Shown: positions 24,272 to 35,765 of the stretch, piece by piece
Position numbering within the stretch: the first letter of the stretch is position 1
How the letters are laid out: the number at the start of each line of letters is the position of its first letter
Assembly: GCA_951799425.1 (NCBI GenBank)
Contig: OX637409.1
Coordinates: 7,784,960-7,848,959, forward strand
Origin: Ilex aquifolium
Taxonomy: Eukaryota; Streptophyta; Magnoliopsida; Aquifoliales; Aquifoliaceae
Reading direction: 5' to 3'
DNA length: 64,000 bases
Made by a program: the position numbers and the translations under genes
The notes under the pieces: generated by a model
Database searches by the model: none
What the model was told of the DNA's origin: nothing
The model's input: the letters and a program-made list of their open reading frames with translations, nothing else

Positions 24272-24834
24272 AACATTAAAAATAAAAAATAGTAACATTT
24301 AAACATAAAAAAAATTAAAACATTCAATATTAATATTTTTAAAAAATAACAACAGTCACATGTTCATCAAAAATAGTAATATGCTTAACAAAAACTGTAA
24401 CATATTTAACAATAATTATTTCTCTCAAATTCAAACGCAAAAAATAGTACCATTCAAATACAAAAAATAGTAATATTCAAAAGTAAAACAAATAGTAACA
24501 TTGAATATTAATATTTAGTAAAATAATAGTAGTAACATGTTCAACAAAAACAATAACATGCTCAAAATAATAATAATAATATGAACAGTAACATACTCAA
24601 CAAAACAGTAATATCAACAGTAACATAATAAAAAAAATAGTAACATGAATTTGAATATATATATATATACATTCGGCTACCACTTTCTTCATCTCTCTCT
24701 CCTTATATATATAGAGAGAGAACTTTGAATTTGATATATATATAGAGAGAGAGAGAGAGCTTTGACTTTGATATATATATATATATAGACAGAGAGAGAG
24801 AGGGCTTTGAATTTGAATTTTAAATTTATGATGG

Positions 24835-24909
<75 letters not shown>

Positions 24910-25165
24910 CTTTGAATTTGAATTTTAAATTTATGATGGAGATTTTATTGGCATATTTTAATTGACCTTGAATTAAGGGATAACAATTTCCAAAATAGGA
25001 AATTAATTTAACTTCCTTTCAAGGAATGGTATTTTTGAGATAAAAAAAAAAGTGGACTTAAGTCATTATATATAATTTTAAACATGGACTTAGCCCCTTA
25101 TAAGTTTCTTTGCAGGACTTATCTCCAAACAAGTACATTTAGGAGGACTCACTTCCAATTTTCAC
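23942..25165. mobile_element. Mutator-like non-autonomous element (MULE MITE), 1,224 bp
   Basis: A 9-bp target duplication TTATATAAA lies at 23933-23941 and 25166-25174. Long imperfect inverted repeats (about 80 bp) start GGGAAATTTGGAGGCC on the left and end TTGGAAGTGAGTCC / CCAATTTTCAC on the right; both contain GTACTTGTTTGGA-type and AAAGAAACTTAT strings. The inside is AT-rich and holds long (TA)n runs at about 24196-24253 and 24840-24888, each next to (GA)n or CA runs, and many AACA(G/A)TAACAT strings. It has no transposase gene. ORFs of Y/I repeats here come from (TA)n. Confidence 0.85.
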
Positions 25166-25174
25166 TTATATAAA

Positions 25175-25490
25175 TTTATGGGTTTTAGTTGATTTATAGA
25201 ATTTAAGTCCAACTCAATATACCTCTAAAAGTCTTTTTAATTTGGGCTTATGAAATTTAAGTCCAAACAAATTTAATTAAATTTGAACTTCTATTATTTG
25301 AGCTCATGGAATTTAGGTCCAGTTCAATTTAATTTGAGAACCTTTTTAATTAAATTTGGGCTTGTATTATTTAGGTTGTAGAATTTAGGTCCAATCTAAT
25401 GTAATTAATCTAGGGTTCTTTGTAGGCCGGTCCCTTTTTGTAGACTTATTTGGACTTAAGTACACTCAAAAAAATTGTTTTAACTCATAC
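25175..25490. other. Degenerate 65-70-bp repeats and a second MULE-like end
   Basis: Three to four loose units with TTATGGAATTTAGGTCCA-like cores lie at 25180-25400. At about 25420-25480 the string GTAGGCCGGTCCC...GACTTATTTGGACTTAAG resembles the terminal repeat at 23950-24000 and may be a solitary end of the same transposon family. Confidence 0.45.
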
Positions 25491-25493
25491 AAG

Positions 25494-26970
25494 TCAGGAG
25501 TAACATGCAGTTTTGGCTCGTGCGTAAAGGAGCGATGTTTGCTTACAGACGTTAGAGCACTTCAAAAACTTCTCATTGATCAAGTTGATCCTTGAGCCAT
25601 CTTTGTCAACTATCTTGTATGTGAATATTTTCTCCCTCTCTTGAAGTGTAGATGGAGCTGGTTTGAATTCATTTGCTGAAGATGATTCTTGTGATTGTAA
25701 TTCTTCTACTATTTGATCAACGGTGACATAGTTCACATAAATGCCTTTTTTCTCGATGTCAGCTTCATGCACTATTTTCTGCTTTTTGTTATTTCTCGCG
25801 AGTTGTTGTAGATCAGTAAGATCCTCAATTATTTCTGCAAACTTCGAAGCATGATGTCTACTTCGTCTCCTTCGTTTCCTTCGTTTTTTGACTTTCCTAA
25901 GAGAACTTGGTTCATTTTGTTAAGCTAGTTCTCTGAGCCGTGTAAATACAGAAGCCTTTTGTGGAGCATTTGAAGAAGGAGCTTCCCTACTCAGTCGATC
26001 AAACATCGTTTCTCGACCATCTTGTTTACCAAGTTGATCAAAAATAAAAACATGAGGTTGTGTGACCTCTTCATCTTTACACTCACATATTTGAATCATG
26101 ATGGGGTTTCATGAGGCCTTCTTTATCTTGATTGAAATTGGCAAATGAGAATATCTAAACCAAATTTGTATTGTATAGAAGTCTCTCCTTTTGCCATTCC
26201 TTGCATTCTATCAACTCATCGACTTGCTTCATTGGTAGAACTAAATTAAGTTTTTCAAGTTGGTGTGGTTTACCTTTACCACATCCTGAATTTTCAAAGA
26301 ATTTTTTAATGTAAGGATCAAACCAACCATCTTTACGATCTGTTATTTTCTCTACTACTAAAGCTTTTACAAAGCTCTTTAGACGTAGGTCAAAGATTGT
26401 GAGTTTTGATAACTGAGTCACAAGTAAGGTTAGATCTTCCTTCAAAAGTTGGAATTCATTTTTTAAGAGTTGTTCTTATCTTTCCCTTGACAGTCTAGTC
26501 TTTGGCATGATGATAGGAAAGGACTCTGAGATAAGTTCTGTCTCAAAGTAGAGTTTGACATTTGTAAAGTGAGATTCTTTCGTTGAGAAATGCTTGATCT
26601 CAGTAATGACTCGTCTCTCTTCTCCATCATGGAATATTTGAGGCATTGGTGCAATGTTGATGGTACAACTCCTATCTTATGCAGCCAAGGTCATCTTAAT
26701 AGCAACTCGTAAGATGTTTTGGAGTCGATGACATAGAAGCAAACAAAAGACACAAATTCTCCAATTTTTATCTTTAGATGAATCATACCCATGACACGTT
26801 CCCCCATAACACCCCTATTATGTTGTAAGAGCTATGATATGGGGGATGATCAGTCAATTGGTGCACTATTTTATTAGACTAAAGCCAATGACAACTCTAT
26901 TGTCTCCGATGATGCTAGGTTTTCGACTGAATTGCTTCCCAAGTACTTGAAGCACAAGAACTTATCCAAC
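25494..26970 (-). pseudogene. Decayed Ty3/gypsy gag-protease remnant
   Basis: Reading the minus strand from about 26790, pieces such as GMIHLKIKIGEFVSFVCFYV, then IDSKTSYELLLR, WLHKIGVVPSTLHQCLKYS and HFSTKESHFTNVKLYFETEL match the end of the protease and the linker to RT in plant gypsy polyproteins. Further on, VFDRLSREAPSSNAP and a lysine/arginine-rich run (KKRRKRRRRSRHH), then a segment ending at 25494, fit the spacer found in such proteins. The frame shifts several times (for example near 26610) and holds stops. No LTR pair could be assigned. Confidence 0.65.
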
Positions 26971-27400
26971 TTCATCAGCAACTCAATACTTTATGTGAAC
27001 TTCTTTATCTTCATTATGCGTAGTTTGGTTTTTTTTTTTTATATATATGTAATCAATGCATTGTATTATTTTTGGATGATATAATTTTTGATTATGTAGT
27101 TGGGTATTGGTAGAAAAAATTGTTCTATAATAGGATATTGGTAGAGAAATCTTAAAGGGATCATTGCCAAGTCTTTTAAATTTTTGTGTTGATTTTTATA
27201 TCATGTTTCATGGTCAATATTGCGACTGCTCCATGATTAGCCTTAAATATTGTATATTTATCCTATCATTTTTGGGATAATTGTCACGGGTTTGAACTTA
27301 ATTGTATATGCTTAATGTTATATTAGATTTTAATCTGTATTTGTCTATTTTGCAAGTAAAATGAGGAGATTAGGAGGCAAATAGACAAACATGGGAGTAG
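26971..27400. other. AT-rich non-coding region
   Basis: T-rich and TA-rich runs, for example at 27031-27048. No gene recognised. Confidence 0.4.
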
Positions 27401-27419
27401 AATACACAAAGGAAAGAAG

Positions 27420-28500
27420 AAAATTGAATATTGAAGAATTGAAGGCCACGCCCAGACGTCAATTGTTCAAGCCCGAATGTAAGGTTCTGTATCAGAGGCA
27501 AAAATTAGGTTGAACTCCCAGTACTCGATGTCCGGACGTTATAAAATCCACATCCAAACGCGAGTTGAACCACCTCTTACATCTGGACGTCATAAAAACC
27601 ACGTCCGGATGTGTGTTTATGCTCCTAGCCAATGAGAAAGACCTGATGGCACGAGAAATGGATCTTTTTCCTCTTTTGGAAGGGACTTTTTGACTTTATA
27701 GAGAGCTTAGAGTTTCATACCAGATCTGAAAAATTTATATTAAGATTAATTTGATAATTTCTTCATTCTCCATGGCTGGCTAATCCTTTTTACTAAGGCT
27801 TGGGGAAGTTTTAATGCACTTGGGTATGTAAATTAGATCTTATGTTCTACATTTGAGGTTTTCTTGAATAATTCAATCCTTCTTATTTCAGCAAAGTTTT
27901 CTCTCTATATAATCCATTGAAATATTATGTTATATGTGATGAATGCTTGAGATTCACTATGAATTAAATAGCTAGATGTACATGTTTAAGTTGAATTGTA
28001 GGAGTTTTCCTTTAATTAATTGATTTGTTAGTTTTTTTGTGAATTTGGGTGTTTGATTGTTCAATTGCTTGATTTATCATAGATTCTGGGCATGGTGAAT
28101 GCTTGTAATTGACAATTAGATGTTTGGATTCATTCAGATTAAATCTTTGATTATACATTAGATAATTTTCTAATTAATTATTGTGAAATCCTCCAATTGG
28201 GTTCACTCTCTAGTTGATTCCCAATTGAGATTGGAAACTAGGATCAATTTGCTATCAAAGTATTATTGAAATAATACTCAATGCCTTAGTATTTCTCCCA
28301 AATTTTTTTTTCTATACAATTTTAGTTTATTTGTTCTAAATTCCAAATACCAAATCACTCCATCAAACATTCACATATTTTATTTTATTAATTTTTTTCA
28401 CACTCCGAAATTCCCATCTCCCTGTGGATCGACCTACCAAGATTTACTACTTTCTTGACAGCCTATACTTGAGTTTACGACTTCCAAGACGATGCACTCC
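27420..28500 (+). repeat. Likely LTR fragment of a gypsy element
   Basis: Three CCGGACGT / CAGACGTC-type motifs lie at 27450-27620, then a TTATAGAGAG TATA-like site near 27699. Long AT-rich leader follows, ending in CATCTCCCTGTGGATCGACCT near 28410. That last phrase is typical near the 3' end of LTRs in Athila/Tat-like plant elements. No partner LTR or primer-binding site is visible, so it may be a solo or truncated LTR. Confidence 0.4.
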
Positions 28501-28762
28501 ACATAATTGTTTTTATAGGACTATTCCCATATTCAACAGGTTGCACAATATGACAGACAATCACGAGATTTGTGATCCTCAAATGGGACAAGTAAAACTC
28601 TCATATTCACCTAGATCACAAAACAAGTCTTCCTCACCACCTCTTATTTATCTAATCTCATTGTGCACAAATCCAGCTATTCTCAAGCAGTCCGCTGCAC
28701 ACTTCCACGCTTATTATAATAGCAGTAAACCTTCAAATTATCTTCTTCCTTCTCTTCCTACA

Positions 28763-28784
28763 GGGGGGGGGGGGGGGGGGGGGG
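28763..28784 (+). repeat. Homopolymer run of 22 G
   Basis: (G)22 lies between CTTCCTACA and AACACATG in an AT-rich setting. It may form a G-quadruplex on the plus strand, and the length is unsure because of sequencing slippage. Confidence 0.9.
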
Positions 28785-28799
28785 AACACATGTGAAATT

Positions 28800-30440
28800 A
28801 TCCTTCTCACACTTTGTTACTCTTTACAATGTAATACTACATTTGTTTACTTCATTCAATTTCATGTTTCTCATTTTAGTACTTTAGGTTTTCAATTTTA
28901 AGTTTTATTGTTATTTTCTTTGAGAAGATTATGCATTTTAGGTTCCTTCATAAAAATTGCAAATGCAGTCAGTGAAATCTGGCACAAAGCAGTGAGCAGG
29001 TAAAGAGAACTTAACTGCATAAAGTATTGCTCTCCTATCCGACAACATATTCTATGTTGTGTGAAAGAGAATATGCAACTCCACCTAAATTATTTTGGGA
29101 GTATTGATTTATTCACTTAATCTCATTTTTAAGATCCATATAATGGTGTGGGTGAAGCAGTTGAACTTAAGTTGAACCACTCCCTTTGTCTTTTCTTTCC
29201 TTCTTCTTCTTTTTGCATCACTATTCATATTTAGATTTGTAATGTTTATTTATCTCTACTACTTTTTGATTCTCTATTTTATCATTTACTACTTTTGACA
29301 ATTATTATATTTAAACTTTGGCCAATGATAATTGATGCTTCTGTGAAGGCCAATTAGATGAAGTAATTGAAACGACAACAATTTTAGAGACAAAAATTCT
29401 AAAACACGTAGGGAAACCATTTTTTAGTTGTTCCACGTGAAAAAATCATTATGTAGCATTGCTCTGCCATTGGTTTTCCATTCCAGGTCTAGATTTAGAT
29501 TAGTTGGTTTATTTGTTTTCTTTTTTGCTAAATTTATGTTCTATATCCACATGATAATACAAAGTTGGTTTATTTGATTTTTTTTTTCATTTCACTTCAT
29601 CTCTATTTTGGAAGAAGAAAAAAAGTACGACAACATTTGTATATTTTTATTTAAATCATATCTTTTTGTACTAAATCCTCATTAATTAAAATGTGGTCCT
29701 TAACATTTACTCTTTTTTCACAATAATTTGTTAGTGATTTGATTTTTTTTTTGTTTATAAAAATTAGAATTGGGAATCGATGGACTTTTAAAGCTTGCAG
29801 CTAAACAACGATATCATCACATTTATATCAAAAACTTCAATGTCTTTATTTTTCTTCTTTTCAATTAATAAAAATTAATATATTATTGATGTTCTACTAT
29901 ACCTTTTTAGTGTTAATTTGCAACAATGAATTTTCGACATGGAGTGGGCACACCCTTTTTTGTTGTTTACATTGACCAGCCCGATGTTATATTTTTTGGT
30001 TGAGAATTAGTTTTGCAGTGTATGGAGAAGCTTGACTAACGATGTTCTTCATTATAACCATGTTTTCTGTAGAACCTTTTTTGTTTATTTTGTTTTTTTA
30101 ACTTATTTTAAGAGTTGTTTGATATAAGGGTGATATGGTAATATTAATTTCTGAATGAACTAGAAAGTTTTTTGTATAGTTATCAGAATTATAAACAATA
30201 TATTGTGTCATCTTCTGTGATTGCAATTATTCACGTGAATTTCTTGACCACTAATTACCTTAGTTCGGTTAACATAATTATTTTTTGGAGGTTCAACTGT
30301 TTATTTGTGTAGATTCAATAAATACAAATAATGACAACTACAAAAAATTTGTCCTATAACTGAATTTACACACCATAGTTTCTTAGCATAACCATTTCCT
30401 AATTGGACGCATGCTAGACTAAATTCACAGTCACAAATAT
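28800..30440. other. AT-rich region without recognised gene
   Basis: T-rich DNA with many short T and A runs. Nothing coding is seen on either strand. Confidence 0.5.
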
Positions 30441-30465
30441 TATTTCCACTAATTATAAAAGTCAC

Positions 30466-31678
30466 TTATCTAGCTATGGATATGGTTGATTGATTAATCA
30501 CAAGCCCCCAGTTAGGTTCTTGGCACTGATAAATCCATTCATTGTGTCCTTTCCATATGAACCAGCATAAATAGGCTACATAGCCTTTTGTTCCGTTCTT
30601 CCTGATCTTTATAGTTTCTGTCGTTGCTGCATTAGCCAATTCTCCATCCATGAGATCCCAACCCTATCTACATGTATTCTAAATGGAGATTCTTTCCATA
30701 CTTTATCGACCCATGGGCAGAGTAAGAAAAGATGTTCCATGGTCTCCATATCTTCTCCACATACTGGGCATACAGGGTTATGAGCAAGCTTTCTTTTCCA
30801 TAGCACCCATCTTGGGGCCACCACTCCATGTGATATTTTCCATAAAAATGATTGTATCTTTGGAGTCACCTTTAATTCCTAGATCACTTTCCACAATTCC
30901 TTGGGGATTTGGTAAAAAGAGCTAGATGCCTCGTCCATAATGATTCGCGTGGACTGTTGGAGTAAATGATAGTCACTCTTTACTAAATACAAATTTGATT
31001 TTGTATGAGCCCATCTTAGTGCGTCCTACTGGTTTGTCTCTCCCAATGGTATCTCAAGAATTTGTGCTAAGATTGCTGGAGGAAAAGTATTCTGAATAAG
31101 TACAGTATTCCATATTTGGCCAGGTTGCTGGATTAGTTCTTGCACTCTCGATAGGTTGCTTAGGTAACTGTTTGTAATCTGCTGATGGCCTAGCACCCAT
31201 GGATCTTCTCAGCATCTTATGTTACTACCATTTCCTATCTTCCAAATACAGCCCTTCATTAACACATCCTGCCCTTGTAGGATACTCTTCCAAACCCAAG
31301 AGTTAGAAACCTTCGCATTAACGTCCCACAATGATTTACCTTCACAATACTTGGACTGTAATACCTTAACCTAGAGTGATTCTGGGTTTCATATAAACCT
31401 CCACAACTGTTTAGCTAGCAAAGCTTTATTAAAGTTTTCCAAATCTCTAAACCCAGGCCTCCCTCCTTCTTGCTTTTGGTTAACTGGTTGCATCTCCTCC
31501 AGTGTATGCCTCTTTCAAATGAGGTTTTGTTCCACTAGAATCTCCTTATGCTGCTTGTTATCTCTTTACATAGATTCTTGGGAAATTTGAGATTGACATC
31601 GCATAGGCTAGTATAGCATGTACCACTGACTTTATGAGCACCTCTCTTCATGCATGGTTCAAAAACTTTCTTTCCATC
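30466..31678 (-). pseudogene. 3' part of an L1-type LINE ORF2, split from its 5' part by Gypsy2
   Basis: On the minus strand the RT thumb region runs on from 46142 into 31678: RTs of this type have the string KIVRWMERKFLNHA followed by EVLIKSVVHAILAYAMS, and here the first crosses the insertion point. Further down, 30869-30609 encodes the zinc-binding reverse transcriptase domain (zf-RVT) with SFLWKISHG, CPVCGEDMETMEHLFLLCPW, and 30651-30466 the short tail with WFIWKGHNEW. Several stops and frame shifts are present. The 3' poly(A) is not clear. Confidence 0.85.
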
Positions 31679-32746
31679 TGTAGTACTCGAAAAACTTTAA
31701 GACACGTGTCTCCACCATAACAGGACAAGTGGCAATAATTATCAGTTGACATGGAAATGGGGCCTGGCAGAGTTTAGCTAGACTGGTATAAATAACAGTG
31801 ACAAGTGCGACGCCCCTTGGCGCGACGCCCTAAAGCACAATACTGGATCAAGGCGAGATACATCTCCATCGCATTGGAAGTGGCAAAATGGACCTTTTAC
31901 TAAGGTTGGGCAGGAATGGAATCGCAGAAGTGTGGGGGCAACCTCGGCGAGACTAGCCTCCCCACTGCGGGAATGGTATCTTCAACCTATTGAATGTCGT
32001 TGCTCGACTGGCTCACTGGACTAAGAGGTGTCCCCACCTAGGGACAAGGAAATATGGTCTTCATCAAGGGAAAACTGAGCAATGGGGGTGGACGAGCACG
32101 ATTGTCAACCTCGGCCTGGGGCAGGGTCTCGAAGGTTTAGTCTGCTCGAGCAGGCCTCCCAGTGTATAGCTCACTGCCCACTGGGATGTGCTTGACTGGG
32201 ATCCAGAGAGACTCCTAAGGTAGCTGGGGTTATTGGCCCGGATCAGTATATGGGATGATGGGACATGTGGATTGGTGGCTGAAGGACCGAAACTATGTGA
32301 GTTTCCTCTATTGGGCACCTCGATAAAGGTCTCGAGGAAGGGTGTTGTTGCGCCTTCCTCAGGACCACGTCCAGGTTGCATTTGGGAAAACATCACATCT
32401 GCCTAGTTAATATTGGGACGCATGGCTCGCGTTAACGGCCACTGGTATCGTCGTAGTCAAGGCGATTGTGGGTTCGCATGGGTGATAGGGGGTCGCGGCG
32501 GGCAGCCCTTTGGGCAGCCTGACCTACCCGGGCACTGTGCTATAAATACCCACATTACTTGCCCACTGCGGAGGAGGATTTTCTGGCTAGTGAGAGCATT
32601 TTTCACCTACCCTCTGCCCAACTGGTTCATCCCTTCGTTAACAGGCTGCTTGAGTTCCTTCCATCCCATCGACTTATCCTACTCACCCCTTTCGATTACA
32701 CTTGGCATAGACACGTGTGTCAACCTATTTTAACTCCCCACCTACA
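31679..32746 (+). repeat. 5' LTR of Gypsy2
   Basis: 1,068 bp. A TATA box TATAAATA lies at 32541-32548. It carries GCGACGCCCCTTGGCGCGACGC near 31807, which is expanded in the 3' LTR, and has about 12 bp (near 32510) missing from the 3' LTR. Confidence 0.95.
32541..32548 (+). promoter_or_regulatory. TATA box of Gypsy2 5' LTR
   Basis: TATAAATA after CACTGTGC; conserved at 45936-45943 in the 3' LTR. Confidence 0.75.
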
Positions 32747-32752
32747 TTCTTT

Positions 32753-32770
32753 TGGCGACTCCACTGGGGA
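32753..32770 (+). other. Primer-binding site of Gypsy2
   Basis: TGGCGACTCCACTGGGGA starts six bases after the 5' LTR. I recognise the form from other plant gypsy elements but cannot name the tRNA with certainty. Confidence 0.65.
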
Positions 32771-32789
32771 GGTTTGTCCTCGCTAGTCT

Positions 32790-35663
32790 ATGCCTATTAC
32801 AACTCGAAGTGGAAGAGTATTGTCTAATACGATGACCGAAAACAGCAACGACAAGGAAGGCGAGCAGCAGAAAAGCCCGCCCCAGCGCGAGGATAACCAT
32901 GGTTCCTCTACGAGCCGAAGGTCTCCGGAGGTGCCAGGGCCCTCCGTAATGGCGCAGGCTCTACACAATATGCAAACTCTGTAACAACAGATGGCTGCTG
33001 TAATGCAGATGATTCAAGCTCAGATGTATTTTCGACCACCTGGATTACCACCTGGCTTGCAAAACCCACCGATGTTCTTGCCATTGCTCCCGCAGTACCC
33101 GTTGCCGCCACCTTCGACTTTGCAAACATCTCCTCCAATGGCACTGTCGGGCTATAATGATGCATCACGGAAGTCAAGCCCTTATGGTTTAACTTTGCAA
33201 AATCCTACCAGTGAACCCCTACCACTTCCGCTGCAAATTAATGCAACTAACCCCTTAGTTCCCTCGCAGCAAACTACCACAGGCAACCCTCTATCACTTT
33301 TGCAACAAACTACTGCAACGGGATCTCTAACTCCCCTACAGTACGCAGCTACAACGGACCCTCAAAATGTCACAACCCCTGAGGTACCCACTATGGCTAG
33401 ACCCGTAACCACGACTGGTGCACCTCTCCTAAACTTTCCAACGGCTCTCGGATGTGAGCAAGCTGCGACTGGCTACAACTATGGCCTCGCAGCTTCCCAA
33501 ATGGCTCCTCTCACCATCTCTACAACGGCATCGGCAACTACCCAAGTGTGGGGTCAAACTATTTTTTCCACTGTCCCCGCAACCATGCCTTCAACATTTC
33601 CAGCCCCCGTCGCCACCACCTCGTTTCCATCGGCAACCGCTTGGACACCGTACTCGGCCATCACGGAACGACTAGTGCCTAGTGCTAGGTTTGTCACGTT
33701 GGCCCAAGTACATGCCTTACTAGATAGACAGAAGGAGCCCATGCCAACAACCATGGACATAAGGTCCAAGTTTACCTCAGCTGTGCAGCAAGCTATGTAT
33801 CCTGCAGGGTACTCACCGCCGAAGTTCGAGAAGTTCGATGGAAAAAATGGCAACCCCAGGGAGAACATTACCCGTTATCTTGATAGCCTTGGCCACTACG
33901 TACTCCACGAGCCTCTTCGGATGAGGGAATTCTCCAAGTCCCTCAAGGACAGAGCCTTCACCTGGTATGCTAACCCCCCGGCAAAATCGGTGAGGGATTG
34001 GGACAACTTGGTCGCACAATTCTACGCAAAGTTTTTCCATGTCGAGCACCGTACTATAGTACTTTCCCTGACAAAGACTATTCAGGATGACGGAGAAGCC
34101 CTGATGACAGACATTGACAAGTTTTGTGACAAAGCCATCGAGTGCCAAGAAAATGTCACCGAAGAGGCCCTTGTCCGAATCTGCATCGATGGAATGCACA
34201 ACAAATACAAGGCATACTTGGTGAACAGTGACTTTAAAACCTTTACTAGGCTATGCGAATCTGCTCAAAGGCTTTCGGAGGTGGTCCAGCCCTCCCTGAA
34301 GATAGCCGGTTGGAAGGACAAGAGGAAAGGAGCAACTATCGAAGTTGCTAAGGAGGTCCCGAAGGGGGGTCAACATCCAAAGAAGCAGGGGAGAGCCTCC
34401 CAGCCCAAGGAGCCACCTCCGTATCCTTGTGGTATAAAGGAAGTCCGACAGATTCTCATGGAATGGATTAAGAACGATGATGTTGAGCTACCACCAGTGG
34501 AAAAGGATCCAACTAGAGAAGAAAAAAATAGCCCGACCTTCTGTGAATTTCATCGCCACACCAAGCACAACCTTAAGGATTGTTGGACCGTGCGTCGACT
34601 ATTTCAGAAGCGCTTAAATAGTGGAGAGTTGGTACTGACGGGCGCCGGGGGCAATGTCCATGATCAACCCCTCATAGACCATGAAGAAGGTAAGGAGGTG
34701 CACATGGTGTCGTTCTATGACGAAATCGAGGATATAGCGGAAGGTAACTTTGAAGAGTGGCCTGAAATCCAGCTAAATCGAGAGACCTTAGAAGATTGCC
34801 ACGATGTGCCAGAGATTGACCCCTACGCGAGTGCACGTATCTTGAAGGAAACAGTCAAGTTCAAAAATTTATTTAATCAGTTGGAACTTACTGATGGTAC
34901 CAGATTGGCAGCCACCAAGGCCATCATAGACTTGTGCGCTGATGGGCCCTCAGGGCCTGAGAGGTGCATGGCTGTAGAAGGTTCGGTGTCCCGCAGTATC
35001 AAGGAAAGGTCTAATGTCATCACCTTCACGGAACGGGATCGCCAAGTACCCTGGAAGCACAATCGCCCGCTCTACGTCACCACCAAGATCAATGGGGTAC
35101 ACTTGAAAATGACTTTTCTGGACAATGGGGCCTCAGTCAATGTCATGCATTTGTCCACATATGAGCAGCTTGGACTTCGCGAGTCAAGTTTCGTCATAAA
35201 AATGACCATTATCGCTAGATTCGCCAGCGACAAGAGAAGGACCCTCGGGTATGTCACTGTCTCTTTGGTCATAGGGAAGGTGAGGGTACCCACAACCTTC
35301 CACGTGATCGATGCTCCTACGGCTTATCATGCTCTCCTAGGGCGCACCTGGATGAATGATGTAGGAGCGGTCCCTTCTACGTACCACCAATGCATGAAGA
35401 TGATCTGGAATGGAAAAGAAGTGATGATACCCGTGACCGAGGACCCCTTTAGCAACAATGAGGCACACTTGGCGGAGGAAGCACTATATGATGAGGTGGC
35501 CGAAGACGACGAAGCCGCCAGTCCGCCGCAGCAGCCCTTGTCCTTCCCCATCCCTTCTTGGGAGGAGGTTCAGCGAGAAGTCTACGTAACACCGCGAAGG
35601 GTTAGTGTGAAAGAAAGGCTCGGAGAACGGGCCCGAGGAAAAAGGCAAGTTGAAGAGCCCTAG
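32790..35663 (+). pseudogene. gag-pro: Gypsy2 gag and protease, one internal stop
   Basis: The frame starts MPITTRSGRVLSN at 32790 and is cut by TAA at 32982-32984, then stays open to TAG at 35661. Residues of the first 290 codons are a proline, threonine and alanine-rich low-complexity segment. The gag core follows (GYSPPKFEKFDGKNGNPREN, WYANPP, FYAKFF) around 33800-34280. A C-H-H-C cluster CEFHRHTKHNLKDC lies near 34540. The protease region has FLDNGASVNVM near 35118, so the usual D-S/T-G is D-N-G here, and ALLGRTWMNDVGAVPSTYHQ near 35330. The next gene continues in the same frame. The capsid part is whole apart from the early stop. Confidence 0.9.
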
Positions 35664-35765
35664 CGGGAGGTGGCTCCAAAGAGATGTATCCGTCGTGTCC
35701 TACCTGATGGGCGAGTCACTTACCAGTTATGATGGTGTGGGGGGACCACTCACGAGGCCGGAAGG

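Noticed and set aside
28424-28795. ORF of 123 codons ending in a glycine run
   Set aside because: The glycine run is the G homopolymer, the rest shows no family features and lies in LTR-like non-coding DNA.
31679-32746. Several ORFs of 60-110 codons in the Gypsy2 LTRs, repeated at 45055-46141
   Set aside because: They occur in both LTRs because the LTRs are copies, and match no family. LTR DNA is GC-richer, so ORFs are longer by chance.
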